Positions 53,829 through 62,559 of a DNA stretch of 64,000 nucleotides are shown piece after piece. Position 1 is the first letter of the stretch. Every line of letters starts with the position of its first letter. The notes beneath the pieces are model-generated. The model saw nothing but the letters and a program-made list of their open reading frames with translations. It ran no database searches and was not told where the DNA came from. The stretch is from Bradyrhizobium sp. LLZ17 (GTDB taxonomy: Bacteria; Pseudomonadota; Alphaproteobacteria; Rhizobiales; Xanthobacteraceae), in NCBI RefSeq assembly GCF_041200145.1, contig NZ_CP165734.1, positions 3,038,001-3,102,000 of the forward strand, in the 5' to 3' direction. The translations under genes were made by a program, and so were the position numbers.

Positions 53829-55610
53829 TTACTTCGCTTCGGCGCGCTTCGGCGGCGAGGCCGGCCACGACTTGATGAGCGTGTCGTAGTCGACGGTCTC
53901 GCCCTTCGGCTTCTCGTTCGCGAGCTTGCGCTGCGGAGCGATGTTGCCGTCCTTGGCCGACTTGGCAAACCAGTATTCGGCCGTCTCCTTCTTGTTCAGC
54001 TTCGGCCCGCAGGCGCCCTGGACGCCGGATTTCTCCAGACGCTCCATGACGGAATCCTGCGCGGCTGCCAGCGAGTCCATCGCCGCCTGCGGCGTCTTCG
54101 CACCGGACGACGCATCGCCGATGTTCTGCCACCACAATTGCGCAAGCTTCGGATAGTCAGGCACGTTGTTGCCGGTCGGGGTCCACTGCACGCGCGCGGG
54201 CGAGCGGTAGAACTCGATCAGGCCGCCGAGCTTCGGTGCTCGTTCCGTGAAGCTCTTGTCCCAGATGTCGGATTCACGGATGAAGGTGAGACCGACATGG
54301 CTCTTCTTGAGGCTCGTCGTCTTGGAGACGATGAACTGGAGGTAGAGCCAGGCCGCCTTGCGGCGATCGACCGGGGTCGACTTCAGCAGCGTCGCCGAAC
54401 CCACGTCCTGGTAGCCGAGCTTCATGCCCTCTTTCCAGTAGGAGCCGTGCGGAGACGGAGCCATGCGCCACTTCGGCGTACCGTCCGCATTCATGACCGG
54501 CAGGCCGGGCTTCACCATGTCGGCGGTGAAGGCGGTGTACCAGAAGACCTGCTGGGCGATATTGCCTTGGGACGGCACCGGTCCCGATTCGGAGAAGGTC
54601 ATGCCTTGCGCCTGCGGCGGGGCATATTTCTTCATCCAGTCGAGATACTTCACGATCGAATAGACCGCCGCCGGGCCGTTGACGTCGCCGCCACGCTCGA
54701 CGCTCGAGCCGACCGGACGGCAGCCTTCCATCCGGATGCCCCATTCGTCGACCGGCAGGCCGTTCGGAATGCCCTTGTCGCCGTTACCGGCCATCGAGAG
54801 CCAGGCATCGGTGAAACGCCATCCGAGCGAAGGATCCTTCTTGCCGTAGTCCATGTGGCCATAAACGCGGGTACCGTTGATTTCCTTGATGTCGTTAGTG
54901 AAGAAATCAGCGATGTCCTCATAGGCCGACCAGTTCACGGGCACGCCGAGATCGTAGCCGTACTTGGCCTTGAACTTGGCCTTGTAGTCGGGGTTGGTGA
55001 ACCAGTCGTACCGGAACCAATACAGGTTGGCGAACTGCTGGTCGGGCAGCTGATAGAGGTGACCGTTCGGCGCGGTCGTGAACGACTTGCCGATGAAGTC
55101 GTTGACGTCGAGCATCGGGTCGGTGACGTCCTTGCCGTCCTTCGCCATCCAGTCGGTCAAGTCGACCGCCTGGCCGTAACGGAAGTGGGTTCCGATGAAG
55201 TCGGAGTCGTTGATCCAGCCGTCATAGACGTTCTTGCCGGACTGCATCTGGGTCTGGATCTTCTCGACGACGTCACCTTCCTGGATGATGTCGTGCTTCA
55301 CCTTGATGCCGGTGATTTCCTCGAACGCCTTCGCGAGCGTGCGGGATCTGTACTCGTGCGTGGTCAGGGTTTCGGAGACGACGTTGATCTCCATGCCCTT
55401 GAAGGGTTCAGCGGCCTTGATGAACCACTGCATTTCCTTCATCTGGTCGTCTTTCGACAAGGTCGACGGCTGGAATTCGCTGTCGATCCACTTCTTGGCG
55501 GCGGCTTCGTCCGCGCGCGCCGGCGCGGCAATCGTCATCGAAGCCGCGATCAGCGCGACCGCGCTGGTCATGGTCAGAAGACTGTCCTTGGTCGTTCGCA
55601 AGTGTCGCAT
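53829..55610 (-). CDS. glpV: glycerol ABC transporter, periplasmic substrate-binding protein
   Basis: A 593-residue extracytoplasmic solute-binding protein with a signal peptide ending APARADEAA. Its large size and family text (WIDSEFQPSTLSKDDQMKEM, YDWFTNPDYKAKFKAKYG) match the GlpV proteins of rhizobial glycerol transporters. It captures glycerol in the periplasm for GlpP/GlpQ. Last gene of the operon, followed by a terminator. In Rhizobium leguminosarum the orthologous system is required for growth on glycerol. Confidence 0.92.
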   Translation of the reverse strand: MRHLRTTKDSLLTMTSAVALIAASMTIAAPARADEAAAKKWIDSEFQPSTLSKDDQMKEMQWFIKAAEPFKGMEINVVSETLTTHEYRSRTLAKAFEEITGIKVKHDIIQEGDVVEKIQTQMQSGKNVYDGWINDSDFIGTHFRYGQAVDLTDWMAKDGKDVTDPMLDVNDFIGKSFTTAPNGHLYQLPDQQFANLYWFRYDWFTNPDYKAKFKAKYGYDLGVPVNWSAYEDIADFFTNDIKEINGTRVYGHMDYGKKDPSLGWRFTDAWLSMAGNGDKGIPNGLPVDEWGIRMEGCRPVGSSVERGGDVNGPAAVYSIVKYLDWMKKYAPPQAQGMTFSESGPVPSQGNIAQQVFWYTAFTADMVKPGLPVMNADGTPKWRMAPSPHGSYWKEGMKLGYQDVGSATLLKSTPVDRRKAAWLYLQFIVSKTTSLKKSHVGLTFIRESDIWDKSFTERAPKLGGLIEFYRSPARVQWTPTGNNVPDYPKLAQLWWQNIGDASSGAKTPQAAMDSLAAAQDSVMERLEKSGVQGACGPKLNKKETAEYWFAKSAKDGNIAPQRKLANEKPKGETVDYDTLIKSWPASPPKRAEAK

Positions 55611-55685
55611 CTAGTTTCCTCCGGTTGTAGCGACAAACAAAATCCAGGCCCGGGTAGACCCCGGATCTGCTCTTTCTCGCCTGAC

Positions 55686-56015
55686 TCAGACGGTGCGAAA
55701 AATCACCGCGCCTGAAACAAGCGAAATCACGGTTGCGAGCCACAGGCTCGTAATCTCAAGGGTCCCCTCCCCCATCGGCAGCGTCGCGATCGGGTCAGTG
55801 CCGACCAGACCGATCCACGCAAGGTGAATGACGGCGGCGGCAATCAGCGAGATGAAGAGGCGGTCACCGCGCGTGGTCGGAATGCGCAGAATCCCGACGC
55901 GCTCGGCCTCCGGATAGACGGCGGCCAGCCAGGTCATCACGGCCAGCGTGCAGGCGAGCGCCACAAAGAAGATCGCCGTCGGCAGCGTCCATGCCATCCA
56001 TGCGATGGATTCCAT
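55686..56015 (-). CDS. glpU: DUF2160 small membrane protein of the glycerol transporter
   Basis: A 109-residue protein with three spans (LPTAIFFVALACTLAVMTWL, LFISLIAAAVIHLAWIGLVG and LWLATVISLVSGAVIF). DUF2160 proteins occur only in this type of glycerol operon; the precise role is unknown. Lies 12 bp after glpQ. Confidence 0.88.
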   Translation of the reverse strand: MESIAWMAWTLPTAIFFVALACTLAVMTWLAAVYPEAERVGILRIPTTRGDRLFISLIAAAVIHLAWIGLVGTDPIATLPMGEGTLEITSLWLATVISLVSGAVIFRTV

Positions 56016-56027
56016 TGTCGCCTCCCC

Positions 56028-56834
56028 TCACACCCGGCCAAGCGCGAAGCCGCGCGCGATGTAGTTGCGGACAAACCAGATCACCAGCGCGCCGGGGATG
56101 ATGGTGAGCACGCCGGCCGCGGCCAATAGCCCCCAATCCATTCCGGCCGCCGAGACCGTACGGGTCATGACGGCGGCGATCGGCTTGGCGTTGACCGACG
56201 TCAGCGTGCGCGCCAGCAACAGCTCGACCCAGGAGAACATGAAGCAGAAGAACGCCGCTACGCCGATGCCGCTGGCGATCAGCGGCACCAGGATCCTGAT
56301 GAAGAAACGCGGGAAGGAATAGCCGTCGAGGAAGGCCGTCTCGTCGATCTCGCGCGGCACGCCGGAGACGAAGCCCTCGAGGATCCACACCGCCAGCGGA
56401 ACGTTGAAGATGCAATGCGCGAGCGCGACGGCCCAGGGCGTATCGAACAGGCCGATCGCCGAATAGAGGTTGAAGAACGGCAGCGCGTACACCGCGGCCG
56501 GCGCCATGCGGTTCGAGAGCAGCCAGAAGAACAGATGCTTGTCGCCGAGGAAACGGTAGCGAGAGAACGCATAGGCCGCGGGCAAGGCCACGGAGATCGA
56601 GATGATGGTGTTGATGACGACGTATTCCAGCGAGTTGATATAGCCGGAATACCAGCTCTCGTCGGTGAAGATACGCCGGTAGTGCTGCAGCGTCGGGGTG
56701 TGCGGCCACAGCGTCATCGTCGAGACGATCTCGGCGTTGGTCTTGAAGCTCATGTTGACGAGCCAATAGATCGGCAACAGCAGGAAGATCAGGAACAGCG
56801 CCATGATGAGGCGGCGGCCGGGAATCGAATGCAT
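56028..56834 (-). CDS. glpQ: glycerol ABC transporter permease
   Basis: A 268-residue inner-membrane permease of the MalG type with six spans. The coupling-helix EAA motif appears as EIDETAFLDGYSFPRFFIRI. Its start codon overlaps the glpP stop. Forms the channel with GlpP. Confidence 0.92.
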   Translation of the reverse strand: MHSIPGRRLIMALFLIFLLLPIYWLVNMSFKTNAEIVSTMTLWPHTPTLQHYRRIFTDESWYSGYINSLEYVVINTIISISVALPAAYAFSRYRFLGDKHLFFWLLSNRMAPAAVYALPFFNLYSAIGLFDTPWAVALAHCIFNVPLAVWILEGFVSGVPREIDETAFLDGYSFPRFFIRILVPLIASGIGVAAFFCFMFSWVELLLARTLTSVNAKPIAAVMTRTVSAAGMDWGLLAAAGVLTIIPGALVIWFVRNYIARGFALGRV

Positions 56835-57838
56835 CAGGCCACTCCTTCCTTTGGCTTGGGTGCAGTCACGGGCTTGAGCCCGGCCGAAGGCTTGGCGTCA
56901 GCAGGTTTTGAATCCAAGGACTTGGGCTCCGCCGCCGGCTCGTTCTCCGCCCGGACTCTGCGCTCAGTGCCGGCATTGGTCATGACGGTGTAGAAGATCC
57001 AGCAGACGATCAGGATGATCAGATTGTAGACCAGCGAGAGCGCCGCGGCCTTGCCGAGGTCGAACTGCCCGAGCGCAATCTTGACCAGCTCGATCGACAC
57101 GAAGGTCGTCGAGTTGCCCGGTCCGCCGCCGGTGACGACGAACGGCTCGGTATAAATCATGAACGAGTCCATGAAGCGCAGCAGCACCGCGATCAGCAGC
57201 ACGCGATTCATCTTCGGCAGCTGGATCGCCCTGAACACGGCCCAGCGCGAGGCGCCGTCGATTTGGGCAGCCTGATAATAGGCCTCCGGGATCGACTTCA
57301 GGCCAGCGTAGCAGAGCAGTGCGACGAGGCTGGTCCAGTGCCAAACGTCCATGACGATGACGGTGACCCAGGCGTCGATGTCGTTGGAGACGTAATTATA
57401 GTCGATGCCGATGGCGTTGAGCACATAGCCGAGCAGCCCGATGTCGGGCCGGCCAAAGATCTGCCAGATCGTGCCGACCACATTCCACGGGATCAACAAC
57501 GGCAGCGCGAGCGTGACGAGGCAGGCGGCGACCGTCCAGCCGTCGCGCGGCATCGACAGCGCGACCACGATCCCAAGCGGCACCTCGATGGCGAGGATGA
57601 CCATCGAGAAGAACAGGTTGCGCCCGAGCGAGGCGAGGAAGCGGCCGCCGAGGTCGGTCGAGGGATCAAGCAGTTCCTTGAACCAGCCGACGCCGTTCCA
57701 GAAGAACTGGTTGTTGCCGAATGTGTCCTGCATCGAATAGTTCACCACCGTCATCAGTGGCAGCACCGCCGAGAAGGCGACGACCAGGAAGACCGGCAGC
57801 ACCAGGAACCAGGCTTTTTGGTTGATAGTCTTGTCCAT
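56834..57838 (-). CDS. glpP: glycerol ABC transporter permease with Pro/Lys-rich tail
   Basis: A 334-residue MalF-type permease with six spans and the EAA loop YYQAAQIDGASRWAVFRAIQ. The last about 40 residues (AENEPAAEPKSLDSKPADAK and further) form a Pro/Lys/Ala/Glu tail without homology to the core permease, probably disordered and cytoplasmic. Overlaps glpT and glpQ by single bases. Confidence 0.92.
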   Translation of the reverse strand: MDKTINQKAWFLVLPVFLVVAFSAVLPLMTVVNYSMQDTFGNNQFFWNGVGWFKELLDPSTDLGGRFLASLGRNLFFSMVILAIEVPLGIVVALSMPRDGWTVAACLVTLALPLLIPWNVVGTIWQIFGRPDIGLLGYVLNAIGIDYNYVSNDIDAWVTVIVMDVWHWTSLVALLCYAGLKSIPEAYYQAAQIDGASRWAVFRAIQLPKMNRVLLIAVLLRFMDSFMIYTEPFVVTGGGPGNSTTFVSIELVKIALGQFDLGKAAALSLVYNLIILIVCWIFYTVMTNAGTERRVRAENEPAAEPKSLDSKPADAKPSAGLKPVTAPKPKEGVA

Positions 57839-58923
57839 CAGGCGGCTCCCTCCACCAGAAGGCTATCGGCATAGACGTGAAGATGCGCGGGGTCGAATTT
57901 CAGGCCGGCGGTGCCGTCCGAGCTGGTGAAGCCGGCGCGCGCACGCGCGGCAAGTTTTGCGCCACCGAGGCGCGCACGGGCAAAGCGGATGCGACCGAGA
58001 TCGTCGATGCGCTCGATGTTTGCGGTGAGGAGGCCGGGCGCCGGCGCGACGACGTCGACAAACTCCGGACGCACACCGATCTCGATTTTCGCGCCCGCCG
58101 GCAATTTGTCGTAGCTGCGATTGAGCGCGATGGCATGGCCGCCGATCCGCGCCTCTCGTCCCTTCACTTCGGCCGGCAGGATGTTCATGCCGGGCGAGCC
58201 GATGAAATAGCCGACAAACGTGTGCGCGGGCTTGTCGAACAGCTCGGCCGGCGTGCCGCTCTGCACCACGCGGCCGTCATGCATGACCACGACGGTGTCG
58301 GCAAAGGTGAGGGCCTCGGTCTGGTCGTGGGTGACATAGATCATCGTCAGGTCGAGCTCGCGATGCAGCGCCTTCAGCTTGGAGCGAAGCTGCCATTTCA
58401 GCTCGGGATCGATCACGGTCAGCGGCTCGTCGAACAGCACGGCGGCGACGTCGGAGCGGACGAGGCCGCGGCCGAGCGAGATCTTCTGCTTGGCGTCGGC
58501 CGTGAGCCTGGTCGCCTTGCGGTTCAGATAGGGTTCGAGGTCGAGCAGGCGGCCGATCTCGGTGACGCGCTTGTCGATCTCGGCCTTCGCCACGCCGCGG
58601 TTCTTCAACGGAAACGCCAGGTTCTGCCCCACCGTCATGGTGTCGTAGATCACCGGAAACTGGAACACCTGGGCGATGTTGCGCTTCTGGGTTGACAGCG
58701 GTGTGATGTCTTCGCCGTCGAACAGGATTTTCCCCCGCGACGGCGCGATGATGCCGGAGATGACGTTGAGCAGCGTGGTCTTGCCGCAGCCGGACGGCCC
58801 GAGCAGCGCATAGGCGCCGCCCTGTCGCCAGGTCATCGTCACCGGCTTCAGCGCAAAGCTCTCCTGCGGTGCATCATTGCCGCCGTAGGAGTGGGCGAGA
58901 TCGACCAGGTCAATGCGGGCCAT
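57838..58923 (-). CDS. glpT: glycerol ABC transporter ATPase with degenerate signature motif
   Basis: A 361-residue ATPase. Walker A GPSGCGKTT, Q-loop AQVFQFP, Walker B VLFDEPLTVID and switch His YVTHDQ are intact. The ABC signature, normally LSGGQ, reads LTADA followed by KQKISLGRGLV. A C-terminal TOBE-type regulatory domain begins near residue 240. It probably pairs with GlpS, which has the complementary defects. Confidence 0.93.
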   Translation of the reverse strand: MARIDLVDLAHSYGGNDAPQESFALKPVTMTWRQGGAYALLGPSGCGKTTLLNVISGIIAPSRGKILFDGEDITPLSTQKRNIAQVFQFPVIYDTMTVGQNLAFPLKNRGVAKAEIDKRVTEIGRLLDLEPYLNRKATRLTADAKQKISLGRGLVRSDVAAVLFDEPLTVIDPELKWQLRSKLKALHRELDLTMIYVTHDQTEALTFADTVVVMHDGRVVQSGTPAELFDKPAHTFVGYFIGSPGMNILPAEVKGREARIGGHAIALNRSYDKLPAGAKIEIGVRPEFVDVVAPAPGLLTANIERIDDLGRIRFARARLGGAKLAARARAGFTSSDGTAGLKFDPAHLHVYADSLLVEGAA

Positions 58924-58935
58924 GGCGCATCTCCC

Positions 58936-60075
58936 TCACGTATTTTTCTTTAACGCGTTTTCTTCACGCGAACCGCCAGGCACTTCGCTTGAAAACGCTA
59001 TGGGACACGGCGCGGCGACCAGGCGGTCGGCCGCATCGAACACGAAGACGTCGTTGGGATCGAGCACGGCGTCGATGGTCTGGCCGGGCTCGAACTCGTG
59101 AACCCCGTGCAGCACCGCAACCCAGTTCGATCCGTCGCGGGTCAAATGCACGAAACTCTCCGAACCTGTGATCTCGGTCACCGTGACCGTGGCATGGAAG
59201 GCGTGGCGGTCGGTCTCGCCGTTGGCAAGTGCGAGCTGGTGCGCGCGGAAACCGACGCGATAGGCGCCATCGGCGAGCGACGAATAGAGACCGGACGCCG
59301 GCGCGGCAATGCCTCCGGCATATTGCACCGAGCCGTTCTTCTTCTCGATGCCGACGAGGTTGAGCGGCGGATCCGAAAACACCTGCGCCACGCGCAACGT
59401 CTGCGGCTGGCGGTAGACGTTGGGGGTGCCACCGATCTGGAGCGCCTGTCCCTCCCACATGCAGACCGTGTTGCCGCCGAGCAGCAGCGCCTCGCTGGGT
59501 TCGGTGGTGGCATAGACGAAGATCGCGCCCGATGCCTCGAAGATGCGCGGCAGCTCGGCGCGCAGTTCTTCGCGCAGCTTGTAGTCGAGATTGGCGAGCG
59601 GCTCGTCGAGCAGCACGAGGTCGGCGCCCTTGACCAGCGCACGTGCCATCGCCGTGCGCTGCTGCTGGCCACCGGAGAGCTGCAGCGGCGTGCGCTTCAG
59701 GAAGGGCTCCAGCCGCAGCAGTCTTGCGGCTTCCGCGACACGCTTTTCGATCTCCTCGCGCGACTTGCCCTGCACGCGCAACGGCGAAGCAATGTTCTCA
59801 TAGACCGTGAGCGAGGGGTAGTTGATGAACTGCTGATAGACCATCGCAACCGAACGTTGACGCACGTCGACGCCGGTCACGTCCTTGCCCTCGACCAGCA
59901 CCTTGCCCGAAGTCGGCTTGTCGAGGCCGGCAAGCAGCCGCATGATCGAGGTCTTGCCCGACAGCGTCGGCCCGAGCAGCACGTTCAGCGTGCCGCTCTC
60001 GAGCGTCAGCGAGACGTCGCGGATGTGCGGAACCCCGTCGACGGTCCGGGTCACGTGATCGAGTGTCACGCTCAT
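58936..60075 (-). CDS. glpS: glycerol ABC transporter ATPase lacking the switch histidine
   Basis: A 379-residue ATPase. Walker A GPTLSGKTS, Q-loop MVYQQF, signature LSGGQQQRTAMARAL and Walker B LVLLDEPLANLD are intact. The H-loop reads VYATTEPSEA, with Thr at the His position. C-terminal TOBE region from about residue 240. The ATG overlaps the glpD stop (ATGA). With GlpT it can form one full and one degenerate ATP site. Confidence 0.93.
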   Translation of the reverse strand: MSVTLDHVTRTVDGVPHIRDVSLTLESGTLNVLLGPTLSGKTSIMRLLAGLDKPTSGKVLVEGKDVTGVDVRQRSVAMVYQQFINYPSLTVYENIASPLRVQGKSREEIEKRVAEAARLLRLEPFLKRTPLQLSGGQQQRTAMARALVKGADLVLLDEPLANLDYKLREELRAELPRIFEASGAIFVYATTEPSEALLLGGNTVCMWEGQALQIGGTPNVYRQPQTLRVAQVFSDPPLNLVGIEKKNGSVQYAGGIAAPASGLYSSLADGAYRVGFRAHQLALANGETDRHAFHATVTVTEITGSESFVHLTRDGSNWVAVLHGVHEFEPGQTIDAVLDPNDVFVFDAADRLVAAPCPIAFSSEVPGGSREENALKKNT

Positions 60076-61622
60076 GAGCGTCCTCCTGCTTCCAACAGGG
60101 GACTTTGCGGCACAGCATGGGTCCTGATCCAGTCGTCAAGCGTGGCAATTTCGTCGGCAGATAGTCGAAGGCCGAGCTTGAGCGCCGCCAGACGATGTCC
60201 TCGGCGGTCACCGCCCATTCGTTGGCCATGAGGTAGCGAACCTCCCGTTCGGTCAGTGTCGCACCAAAAGCCTGGCCGAGATCGGCGGCCGACTTTGCCT
60301 CGCCGAGCAGCTTGATGGCGCGGGTGCCGTAGGCGCGCGCGAGGCGCCGCGCATGCTCGGGCTTGAGGAAGGGATATCCCCGCAGGAGGTCTGCGATCAG
60401 ACCGTCGACGGCCGACACGTCCATGTCGCCGCCGGGCAGCGGCCATTTGCCGGTCCAGCCTTCGCGCGCTTTCGCACTGCGGAGATAGGGCGCGAGCCGT
60501 TCCAGCGCCTCTTCGGCAAGGCGGCGATAGGTCGTGATCTTGCCGCCATAGATCGACAGCAGGGGCGAACCGCCCGGCGTATCGAGCTCGAACACATAGT
60601 CGCGGGTCGCAGCCTTGGCTTCGCTAGCGCCGTCGTCATAGAGCGGACGCACGCCGGAATAGGTCCAGACCACGTCCTGCGGCGTCACCGGCTTGGCCAA
60701 ATATTCGCTGGCCGCAGCGCAGAGATACTGGATCTCCTCCACTGTGGCCTTCACCTTGGACGGATCACCGTCGTAGTCGCGGTCGGTGGTGCCGATCAGC
60801 GTAAAGCCGTCCTGGTAGGGGATGACGAAGATGATGCGGCCGTCCGCGTTCTGGAACATGTAGGCGCGGTCGTGGTCGTAGAGCTTCTTGACCACGATGT
60901 GTGAGCCCTGCACCAGGCGGACTTTTGCCTTGGCGTTGACGCCGGCGCCGCGGCCGAGCACGTCCTCGACCCAGGGGCCGCCGGCATTGACCAATGCACG
61001 GGCCTGGATCTGCGAGCGCGCACCGGTCAGCGTGTCGACCATGCCCACGGTCCAGATGCCGTCGGACTGGCGGATTTCGGTGGCGCGGGTGCGGGTGCGG
61101 ATCTCGGCGCCCTTGTCGGCGGCATCGCGCGCGTTGAGCACGACGAGGCGGGCATCATCGACGAAGCAGTCGGAATATTCGAACGCGCGGGTATAGCGAT
61201 TCGGGATCAGCGGACGGCCGACCTCGTCGCGCTGGAGATCGACCGAGCGCGTCGCCGGCAGCAGATGCCGGCCGCCGATATGATCGTAAAGGAAAAGACC
61301 GAGGCGCAAGAGCCAGGCCGGGCGCAGACCGGCGTGATGCGGCAAAAACGAAACGAAGGGGGCGGATGATGTGGGGCGCGATGCCCCAGAGGATTTCGCG
61401 CTCGATCAGCGCCTCGCGGACCAGCCGAAACTCGTAATATTCGAGATAGCGCAGGCCGCCATGCACGAGCTTGGTCGACCAGGACGACGTCCCGCTCGCC
61501 AGATCGTTCATTTCGCACAGGAAAACGGTGTTGCCGCGGCCCACAGCGTCGCGCGCGATGCCGCAGCCGTTAACACCGCCTCCAATGATGGCGAGGTCGA
61601 AAACACGCTCCAACAGACGCAT
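60072..61622 (-). CDS. glpD: glycerol-3-phosphate dehydrogenase (two apparent frameshifts)
   Basis: A membrane-associated flavoenzyme oxidising glycerol-3-phosphate to dihydroxyacetone phosphate and feeding electrons to quinone. The FAD-binding N-terminus is FDLAIIGGGVNGCGIARDAV. The frame breaks at 61344-61348 (five A; four give RFVLPHHAGLRPAW) and at about 60176-60183 (one missing base; restored reading WRRSKLGLRLSADEI, ending LEAGGRS at 60072). The corrected length is about 516 residues. First gene of the glp operon; start at 61622 after a GGGGG stretch. Confidence 0.92.
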
Positions 61623-61656
61623 CCCCCGGGCGACCACCCGTTCAATCGAGTGGTTA

Positions 61657-61693
61657 CTTTCGCTTTTGATTAGATCACAGCCAAAAACGAAAG
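61657..61693. promoter_or_regulatory. candidate GlpR operator upstream of glpD
   Basis: CTTTCGCTTTTG (61657-61668) and CAAAAACGAAAG (61682-61693) form an inverted repeat matching at 11 of 12 positions with a 13-bp spacer, 35-71 bp before glpD. TTTCG-type arms are common in DeoR/GlpR sites. A further GAAAG lies just beyond. Confidence 0.5.
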
Positions 61694-61820
61694 CAACATG
61701 AAAGAGAGGCGGGAGGAAGCGAAAGCGGAACTTTTTTGGTGGGCAACTTGGCCAAGGAATCGGCACCCTGCCGCCCGAGCCAGTGGCAATATCGCCCTTG
61801 AACAGCCATTTGGGACCCGT

Positions 61821-61836
61821 ATAGTCATAATAGTCA
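61821..61836 (+). promoter_or_regulatory. ATAGTCA direct repeat before the antitoxin gene
   Basis: ATAGTCA at 61821-61827 and 61830-61836, 17 bp upstream of the antitoxin start, could be the autoregulatory site or core promoter of the toxin-antitoxin pair. Confidence 0.3.
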
Positions 61837-61853
61837 CATTGGTCCTAGCCAGC

Positions 61854-62135
61854 ATGAGCGATCCCAGCACTGCACCTGACGCACCGCCGAGTGACACCTG
61901 GACGCTTGCCAACGCCAAGGCCCGGCTGTCCGAGGTGATCGACCGTGCCCAAAGCGGCCCTCAAATCATTACCCGGCATGGCAAGCCCAACGCCGTGATC
62001 GTTTCCGCCGAGGAATGGGCACGCAAGACCGCCCGCAAAGGCACGCTGGCTGAATTCCTGCTCGCCTCTCCGCTGCGGGGCGCCGACCTTACGCTTGAAC
62101 GCGTGCACGACGCGCCACGCGACGAAATGCCGTGA
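61854..62135 (+). CDS. Phd/YefM-type antitoxin
   Basis: A 93-residue antitoxin. TWTLANAKARLSEVIDRAQS and IITRHGKPNAVIVSAEEW are the Phd/YefM DNA-binding fold; the C-terminal part would wrap the toxin. Its stop overlaps the toxin GTG start (GTGA). Start at 61854 (MSDPSTAP). Confidence 0.88.
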   Translation: MSDPSTAPDAPPSDTWTLANAKARLSEVIDRAQSGPQIITRHGKPNAVIVSAEEWARKTARKGTLAEFLLASPLRGADLTLERVHDAPRDEMP

Positions 62136-62557
62136 ACTTGCTGCTCGACACCAACGTCCTGTCGGAGGTTCAGCGGCCGGCGCCCTCGCCGAGTGTCCTG
62201 GCCTGGCTCGATACAATCGACGAGGATCGTGCATTCATCAGCGTGGCCTCAATCGCCGAGCTTCGCCGCGACATCGCACTGCTGGATGATGGCCGTCGGC
62301 GCGCAGCCCTCGCCGCCTGGCTCGCCCACGATCTGCCGGAGCGATTTTCCGGGCGCATCCTCCCGATTAATCAGGCGGTGGCCGAGCGCTGGGGCGACCT
62401 GATGGCTCAGAGCCGCAGGAGCTGCGTCGCGTTGTCCGTCATGGATGGCTTCTTTGCCGCGACCGCGCTCAGCAACGATCTCACGCTCGTGACGCGCAAC
62501 GTGAAGGATTTCGCGGCGTTCGGCGTGACGCTGCTCAACCCGTGGGACGGCCCATAG
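62132..62557 (+). CDS. VapC/FitB-type PIN-domain toxin
   Basis: A 141-residue PIN ribonuclease. Acidic residues appear in LLLDTNVLSE, SIAELRRDI, VMDGFFAATA and VTRNVKDF, the standard four-motif set. Such toxins cut tRNA or rRNA and are held by the co-encoded antitoxin. Ends 2 bp before the convergent glpR stop. Confidence 0.9.
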   Translation: MNLLLDTNVLSEVQRPAPSPSVLAWLDTIDEDRAFISVASIAELRRDIALLDDGRRRAALAAWLAHDLPERFSGRILPINQAVAERWGDLMAQSRRSCVALSVMDGFFAATALSNDLTLVTRNVKDFAAFGVTLLNPWDGP

Positions 62558-62559
62558 TC

